Source: CAZDQL01 sp964507325 (GTDB lineage: Bacteria > Planctomycetota > UBA1135 > GCA-002686595). From it: a stretch of 64,000 nt of DNA. Each line of letters starts with the position of its first letter. Positions within the stretch are counted from its first letter, which is position 1. The notes below the pieces were generated by a model. It was given only the letters and a program-made list of their open reading frames with translations, was not told the DNA's origin and did no database searches. The stretch is from the NCBI GenBank assembly GCA_964507325.1, contig CAZDQL010000028.1:1-64000 (forward strand), written 5' to 3'. A program made the position numbers and the translations under genes. Shown here piece after piece: positions 59,101 to 64,000 of the stretch.

Positions 59101-61529
59101 TCCGCGACCGTCCCCCCGCGGGCGCTGTTCCAACCTTCGAGCAGAAAGTCGATGAAGGGGGTGGGGTCGGTCAATGCCAGGCCTCCATCCTGCCGCGCGT
59201 GCACGTCCTCGGTCTCCGGGTCGAGCACCAGGTACACCGGCTGGGCGTTCGAGCCGGTCATGCGCAACTCGCGCTGCATGTTCTCCTCGTAGTCGACGTG
59301 CAGGCGGGCCTCCACGAATCGTTTCTTGAGCATCTCGGCGACCGCCGGACGAGGGAAGATGCCATCTTCCATCTTGCGGCAGTTCACTCACGTCTTTCCC
59401 GTGAAGTTGACCAGCACCAGCTTCTCCTTCGCCTTGGCGAGCTCGATGGCGCCTTCCCAGTCGTCCTTCACGACCTGGTGCGCGGCGTCGTCCACGAAGA
59501 TCCCATAGGGTGGGGCCAGCGGCGTCATGATGAACGTGTCGAGACGGTTGCCGGGCACCCCGTATCCGCAGTAGAGAGCGAAGACCACGGTCAGGGCGCC
59601 GGCGTAGAGCTGGCGTGGCGAGCTATGCCCCGTGGCCTGCTTCGATTGGATCGCTTTCCGGATCAGGTAGATCCCCGCCGCCCCGAAGATCAGGAACCAG
59701 GCCGCCAGGAACACCTCACGACTGACGATCCCCCACTCCCAGACGAGATCGGCGTTGGAGATGAACTTGAGGGCGGCCGCCAGCTCCACGAAGCCCAGGA
59801 ACACCTTGAGGGTGTTCATCCACTCCCCCGCCCGGGGCATCTTCTGGATCTTCCCGGGAACCAGCGACAGGAAGACGAAGGGGGTCGCCATCGTGAGCCC
59901 GAAGACCCCCATGCCGAGCACGATGCGCAGGGCATCCGCTCCGATCCCCTTGCCGGTCGCCGCCGATCCGAGCAGGGTCCCCACGAAGGGCGCCGTGCAG
60001 GTGAAGGAGGTCACCACCAGGGTGGCGCCCATCAGGAAGACACCCAGATACCCCCCGGTCGCCGAGGCCTTGCCCGCCGCGCGCATCAGCACCGCCGGCG
60101 GCTGCAAGTTGATCATGCCGAAGAGCACGAAGGCGAAGCCCAGGAAGAGCGCGCCGATCACAAGGTTGGTCACCGGGTGGGTGGCGAAGGGGATGATCAC
60201 CGGGGCGGCCGCCAACCCGATGAAGATGAAGACCAACACGATCCCCAAGCCATAGGTCAGGGAGAGGGGCAGGACCCGACCGCTGCGCGTCTCCGCCTGC
60301 TTGGTGAAGAAGGAGATCGTGATCGGGATCATCGGGTAGGTGCAGGGCATCAAGAGGGTGAAGATGCCCCAACCCACCGCCGAGAGCAGGAAGAGGAGCA
60401 GCCCGCTGCTCCCCTGCGAGTCGTCCGCCGGGGCGGTCGTGGCGGAGGGGGTCGGGCGGACGAACGCCTCGTCGGGCCCCTCACCGGTCACAGCCAGGGC
60501 CAGGTCGAAGAGCTGACAGCCCTCCTCGTCGCAGAGCTGTCCGTATACCGAGGCCGACACCTGGGCGGGGTCGGGATCGTCGACGACGGCGCCGGCGACG
60601 CGCAGCAGCACGCGGCCGTGGTGGCCGTGCATCCAGATGTTGCCCTCCCCGTCGGGGTCGGGGATCCCCTGGTCGTAGCGCTCCGGTTGGGGGTAACTGA
60701 CCTCCCCCCACTCGACGCCGCCCCCCTCGATCTCGAGCACCGTCGGCATCCCGATCGCGTCGGGGTGGCCCAGGTCCTCCTCGGAGGGGCCGTGGCCGAC
60801 GTGGTAGCCCTCCGGAATCACGAGCTCCACCACCGCGTCGGCGGCGCTGGCCTCTTCGTCGACGCGCACCCAGAGGGTGCCTTCGACCGGTCCTGCCAGT
60901 TCCTCCTCGTCCTCTACGCCGAGGCCGGGGGGCAGGAAATCCACCGGCGGCCCCGGCACGCTCGGCGCCTCTTCGGCTGCGGGCTCCTCCTCCTGGGGTT
61001 CTACGGGGGAGGCGCCGAGGGAGGCGGGCCAATCCTCCCAGTACTTGTCCTTGCCCTCGCCCTTGCTCGAGACCGTTTCGTCGTAGGACACGCAGGTCCC
61101 CTTGACGTCGTTGCACGTCAGCCCGGAGAGCGTCGCCTCGACCTCCTCGGCGCTGGCCCCCCCCGCCAAGGTCCCGGTGGCGTAGGCCACCACCCTGCCG
61201 CTGTGGTAGTTGAACCAGTACGGCCCGTCCAAGCCGTCGGCGACCTCCTTGACGCGCGGCTCGGGGAGCACCGGCTCGCCCCACTCGATCCCCTCGGCGG
61301 AGAGTGTGATCTCCAGCGGCTTCCCGACCGCGTCGGGGTGCCCGAGGTCGGTGTGGTAGATGTACCACTGGGGGGTGATTCGCAGGACCACCGCCGCGTG
61401 GGCCCGCCCCTCCGCTACGCGGGTGTAGAGGGTCGCGCGGGCCTCGCTCCCCTGGGCGTGGAGCGGCGCCGCCAGCAGCAGCGCGAAGGCCCAGAGGGCG
61501 GCGGTGAGTGGATTCAGCACTCGAGTCAT
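59097..61529 (-). CDS. dsbD: DsbD-like thiol:disulfide interchange selenoprotein (in-frame UGA)
   Basis: An 810-residue membrane reductase when the TGA at 59388-59390 is read as selenocysteine (U714). The signal peptide is followed by two DsbD-alpha-like domains, each with a Cys pair (Cys139/146 and Cys333/338), and eight or so membrane helices from ~376 to 660. These carry the electron-transfer cysteines Cys396 (LMPCTYPM) and Cys511 (TSFTCTAPF). The C-terminal thioredoxin domain reads VLVNFTGKT-U-VNCRKMEDGI, so U714 replaces the first Cys of CxxC, with Cys717 conserved. It would pass electrons from cytoplasmic thioredoxin to periplasmic partners. Reading the TGA as stop would leave 713 residues without the active site. 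Start ATG 61529; stop overlaps the sulfatase ATG. Confidence 0.85.
59354..59370 (-). promoter_or_regulatory. SECIS-like hairpin after the in-frame UGA
   Basis: In the mRNA, GGAAGAU pairs with AUCUUCC (7 bp) around a GGC loop. The loop begins 24 nucleotides after the UGA and starts with G, within the 16-37-nt distance and G-in-first-two-positions rule published for bacterial SECIS elements. A U/C mismatch then A-U and G-C extend the stem outward. The hairpin lies in coding sequence (residues ~720-726), as in bacterial selenoprotein mRNAs. The fold was assigned by eye. Confidence 0.7.
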
Positions 61530-61767
61530 GGGTCGTTCTGGGGGTTCCGGCAGCCGGACGGGGGCACGGCATCCCGCCCGGGGGTCGTCCCTACGAGGTC
61601 GCCCCCCCGGCGTGTGACCGTCCTTCGGACTTCCCCGGCCATTGCGGGCCCCTTACGGGGCGCTCAGGGGACCGGGGGGGTGGTCGTGGGGAGCCCTCCC
61701 TCCTGTTCGGGGACGAGGCTGCCGACAGTCTATGCTGGCAGTGCTCCCCGAGCCCCGGAGGCCCACG

Positions 61768-62415
61768 ATGTTCCGCCCTCTCGCCGCACGATCCCTGGCC
61801 CTGATCCTGCCCCTGGCCGCGGCCACGGCCACCCTGCTTTCTCCCCCCGGCGCGACCCGCGCCCAGGAGGACGAGGGAGAGGAGGAGGTCCAAGACCCCG
61901 GCGTCCAGCGCGACGTCTTCGGTCGCCTGCGCTCCCGCCCCTCCGGGCAGGGGGGGGCGCTGATGGGGATGTGGCAACTGGTCGGCATGAACCTCGAGGG
62001 CTACCCCGAGAGGGGGATGCACCCCAACGGCTACCTCCTGATCGGGCGTGATCACCTGGCCTTCCAGGTGCAGGTCTCCTGGGACGAGCTCAAGGTCGGG
62101 GACGAGATGGAGGACGGCTTCCAGACCTTCATGGCCGAGTACGAGCTGATCAGCGGCGATCGCATGGTGTGTCGCGTCCTGATCGGCGCCTATCTGGACG
62201 AGGAGGACGACTTCCTCGACTTCGAACCGGCTCAGCTCGAGCGGGAGTTCGTCGTCCAGCGCAGCGGCAAGCTGCTCACCCTGCGCTGGGGAGAAGAGGA
62301 TTGGATGACCTTCGGCTGGCGGGAGGGGGGCCGCAGCCGGGGGACCGACATCTTCGGCAGGTCCGGCGCACCGCGCGGCCGCAGCGGGCCGGACATCTAC
62401 GGCCGGGATCGCTAG
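61768..62415 (+). CDS. Exported hypothetical protein
   Basis: A 215-residue secreted protein. The signal peptide (LALILPLAAATATLL) is followed by an acidic linker (EDEGEEEVQD), then a lipocalin-like beta pattern with LMGMWQLVGMNLEG, NGYLLIGRDHLAFQ and LTLRWGEEDWMTFGW. The C-terminus has Arg/Gly/Ser-rich repeats (RGTDIFGRSG, RSGPDIYGRD). It is divergent from the DsbD-like gene and convergent with nrdJ. The 238-base intergenic region 61530-61767 shows nothing else recognised. Confidence 0.7.
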   Translation: MFRPLAARSLALILPLAAATATLLSPPGATRAQEDEGEEEVQDPGVQRDVFGRLRSRPSGQGGALMGMWQLVGMNLEGYPERGMHPNGYLLIGRDHLAFQVQVSWDELKVGDEMEDGFQTFMAEYELISGDRMVCRVLIGAYLDEEDDFLDFEPAQLEREFVVQRSGKLLTLRWGEEDWMTFGWREGGRSRGTDIFGRSGAPRGRSGPDIYGRDR

Positions 62416-62425
62416 CGATCGTCGC

Positions 62426-64000
62426 TCAGCACTTGGCGAAGCCGCAGGAGTGGCACATCACGCACCCCTCGCTGAAGGCCAGCTCGCCGGTGTTGCACAT
62501 GGGGCACTTGACCTTGTACTGAGCGAGGTTGCGGTCCTGCTCGGCGGAGGGTGAAGGAGCGGGAGGGGGAGGGGCTGAGGCTGGGGCTGGGTTGGCGGAG
62601 GCCTCCCCGCCCGAGGTGGCCCCCTGGGCGGTGCCGTCGGGGCGCACCTTGCCGAGCAGCAGCGGCTCGAGTCCATGCTTGCCCTTCACCTCGAGGTAGC
62701 GGCGCAGGGCGGTCGCCAGGCCGTCCGCGAGCGACATGATGCGCCCGTCCTTGGTCGGCACCGAGAGGCTCGACCCGATCCCCGAGAGCTGACGCACCGC
62801 CGTGTCCAGGCTGCCGTTCGAACGCAGCCACAGGGAGAGGATGCGGCAGATCGCCTCCAGGTCGGAGTTCGCCACGTCGCCCCCCTTGCCGAGCTGGGCG
62901 AAGACCTCCCGCTCGCGGCCGGAGACGGGCTCGACCGTCACCTTCACGTGCATGTTGCCGAAGGGGGTCATCTGCCGGATCCGCAGGGCGGTCATGATCT
63001 CCGGCAGCTTGATGGGGGCCAGCTCGGGCCCATCGGGGGTCGTCGCCAGGAGCAGCGGGGTGGCCTCGACGAGATCCTCCGCGGGCTCTGCGGACTCGGA
63101 GCGGCCGCTGGAGTCCTTGAGCGCCATCGGCTGCTGCTCGCGGCAGCCGTCCCGGTAGACGGTCACGCCCTTGACGTCCAGGTCGATCGCCAGGCCGTAG
63201 ATCTCGCGCACGTCCTCGGGGGAGGCGTCGTGGGGGAAGTTGATCGTCTTCGAGATCGAGGCGTCGCAGTGCCGCTGGAAGGCGGCCTGCATGCGCATGT
63301 GCCATTCGGGGGTGATGTCGTGGGCGGTGACGAACTTGCGGCGGTGCTCCTCCGGAATGCCCTCGATCCCCTGCAGCGTCCCGCGCTCGACGATCTCCTC
63401 GACCAGTTCCTCCGACCAGTAGCCGGCGGTCCGCGCTTCCCGCTCGAAGACGGTGTTCACCTCGCGCATGATCGTCGGCCGACCCCGCACGTCCTTCATC
63501 ACCTGCCGGTCGAAGGCCAGGCTGAACATCGGCTCGATGCCGCCGGAGCAGTTGGCGATGATCGAGATGGTGCCGGTGGGCGCGATGGTCGTGGTGTGGG
63601 AGTTGCGCATCAGCCGCCCGGTGTTCTCCCAGTCGGAGCCCTCCCAGGCGGGGAACACGCCGCGCTCGTCGGCCAGGATCTCGGAGGCCAGGTGGGACTC
63701 CTCGTTCAGGACCCGCATCACCTCCTCGCCGAAGGCCGCGCCGGCGTCCGAGTCGTAGGGCAGGCCCAGTTGGTAGAGGGCGTCCGCGAACCCCATCACG
63801 CCCAACCCCACGCGCCGCGTGGTTTTCGACATGTTGTCGATCTGCGGCAGGGGGTAGCGGTTGACCTCGATCACGTCGTCGAGGAAGCGCGTGGTCGTGT
63901 GCACGACCTCCTTGAAGGCCTCCCAGTCGAAGTGCGCCGCGTCTCCCTCTCCACGTGCAAAGCTACCCAGGTTGATCGAGCCCAGGTTGCAGGAATCGAA
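62426..64000 (-). CDS. nrdJ: B12-dependent ribonucleotide reductase NrdJ, C-terminal part
   Basis: The last 524 residues of a class II reductase; the gene runs off the window edge at 64000, so its start lies outside. Visible are SCNLGSINL near the edge, DVIEVNRYPLPQIDNMSKTT, then GLGVMGFADALYQLG and APTGTISIIANCSGGIEPMF, typical of class II enzymes, and TINFPHDASPEDVREIYGLA. The C-terminus carries a zinc-ribbon-like CPMCNTGELAFSEGCVMCHS with the terminal Cys pair. The enzyme makes deoxyribonucleotides using adenosylcobalamin, without oxygen. The Pro/Ala-rich linker (about 450-490) is low-complexity. Confidence 0.97.
   Translation of the reverse strand, partial: FDSCNLGSINLGSFARGEGDAAHFDWEAFKEVVHTTTRFLDDVIEVNRYPLPQIDNMSKTTRRVGLGVMGFADALYQLGLPYDSDAGAAFGEEVMRVLNEESHLASEILADERGVFPAWEGSDWENTGRLMRNSHTTTIAPTGTISIIANCSGGIEPMFSLAFDRQVMKDVRGRPTIMREVNTVFEREARTAGYWSEELVEEIVERGTLQGIEGIPEEHRRKFVTAHDITPEWHMRMQAAFQRHCDASISKTINFPHDASPEDVREIYGLAIDLDVKGVTVYRDGCREQQPMALKDSSGRSESAEPAEDLVEATPLLLATTPDGPELAPIKLPEIMTALRIRQMTPFGNMHVKVTVEPVSGREREVFAQLGKGGDVANSDLEAICRILSLWLRSNGSLDTAVRQLSGIGSSLSVPTKDGRIMSLADGLATALRRYLEVKGKHGLEPLLLGKVRPDGTAQGATSGGEASANPAPASAPPPPAPSPSAEQDRNLAQYKVKCPMCNTGELAFSEGCVMCHSCGFAKC

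Noticed and set aside
59097..59387. Annotating the 96-codon frame after the TGA as a separate gene starting at GTG
   Set aside because: It lacks a ribosome binding site, starts in the middle of a thioredoxin active-site motif, and only makes sense as a continuation of the DsbD frame.
59199..62051. A 950-residue plus-strand open frame
   Set aside because: Shadow of the DsbD-like gene and its neighbour; low-complexity residue composition and no domains.
62407..62420. Palindrome GATCGCTAGCGATC at the end of the secreted protein gene
   Set aside because: It is a loopless 14-bp palindrome containing the stop codon; there is no evidence of function, and one such site is expected by chance.

Overview
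The window reads as a high-GC, Gram-negative environmental scaffold, most likely from Planctomycetota or a near neighbour. This is inferred from gene content: ECF sigma factors paired with or fused to kinase and envelope domains, a BlaI/M56 operon, a DUF6807 lipoprotein, a multiheme cytochrome-TPR protein, a sulfatase, B12-dependent ribonucleotide reductase and split NAD synthetase genes. It looks metagenome-assembled: it opens with an artificial G/C tract and carries a 100-N gap at 52459-52558 flanked by identical 55-bp sequences. No phage, insertion sequence, CRISPR array or resistance island was seen.

Layout. 0.16-6.2 kb: two-component system, small anchored protein, HEAT-repeat protein. 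6.3-9.6 kb: BlaI-type repressor with a tandem operator, M56 peptidase and a low-complexity partner. 9.7-14.5 kb: transketolase, prepilin-like protein, DUF6807 lipoprotein, PLP enzyme. 14.6-19.3 kb: ECF sigma factor coupled to a large membrane Ser/Thr kinase. 19.5-25.4 kb: PAS-LuxR regulator, MltA, RCK_C membrane protein, TPR lipoprotein, MoxR ATPase and small proteins. 25.4-27.8 kb: separate amidase and NadE genes, ArsR-DUF2087 regulator. 27.9-31.4 kb: a decayed gene, then an ECF sigma / anti-sigma / RseB-like operon. 31.5-38.4 kb: calcium-repeat protein, tRNA-Arg(CCG), SGNH hydrolase, GmhA, a Cys-rich small protein beside an ECF-membrane fusion, GNAT protein. 38.4-51.5 kb: flagellar rod, hook and ring cluster on the minus strand. 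51.7-55.1 kb: RpiA and FeoAB. 55.2-64 kb: octaheme cytochrome-TPR protein, sulfatase, DsbD-like protein, secreted protein, partial NrdJ.

The most notable signal is at 59388-59390. The DsbD-like gene has an in-frame TGA exactly where the first cysteine of the thioredoxin-domain CxxC belongs. The frame continues with VNC and the rest of the domain, and a 7-bp hairpin with a GGC loop sits 24 nt after the TGA. This is best explained as a selenocysteine-containing DsbD (UxxC). Without recoding it would be misannotated as a truncated DsbD plus an orphan ORF.

The flagellar cluster appears to be two transcription units, fliK-flgD-flgE and flgF onward. Each is preceded by a sigma-54-like -24/-12 element placed so that transcription should begin at or within a few bases of the start codon, which suggests leaderless mRNAs. 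A perfect 14-bp hairpin separates the two units.
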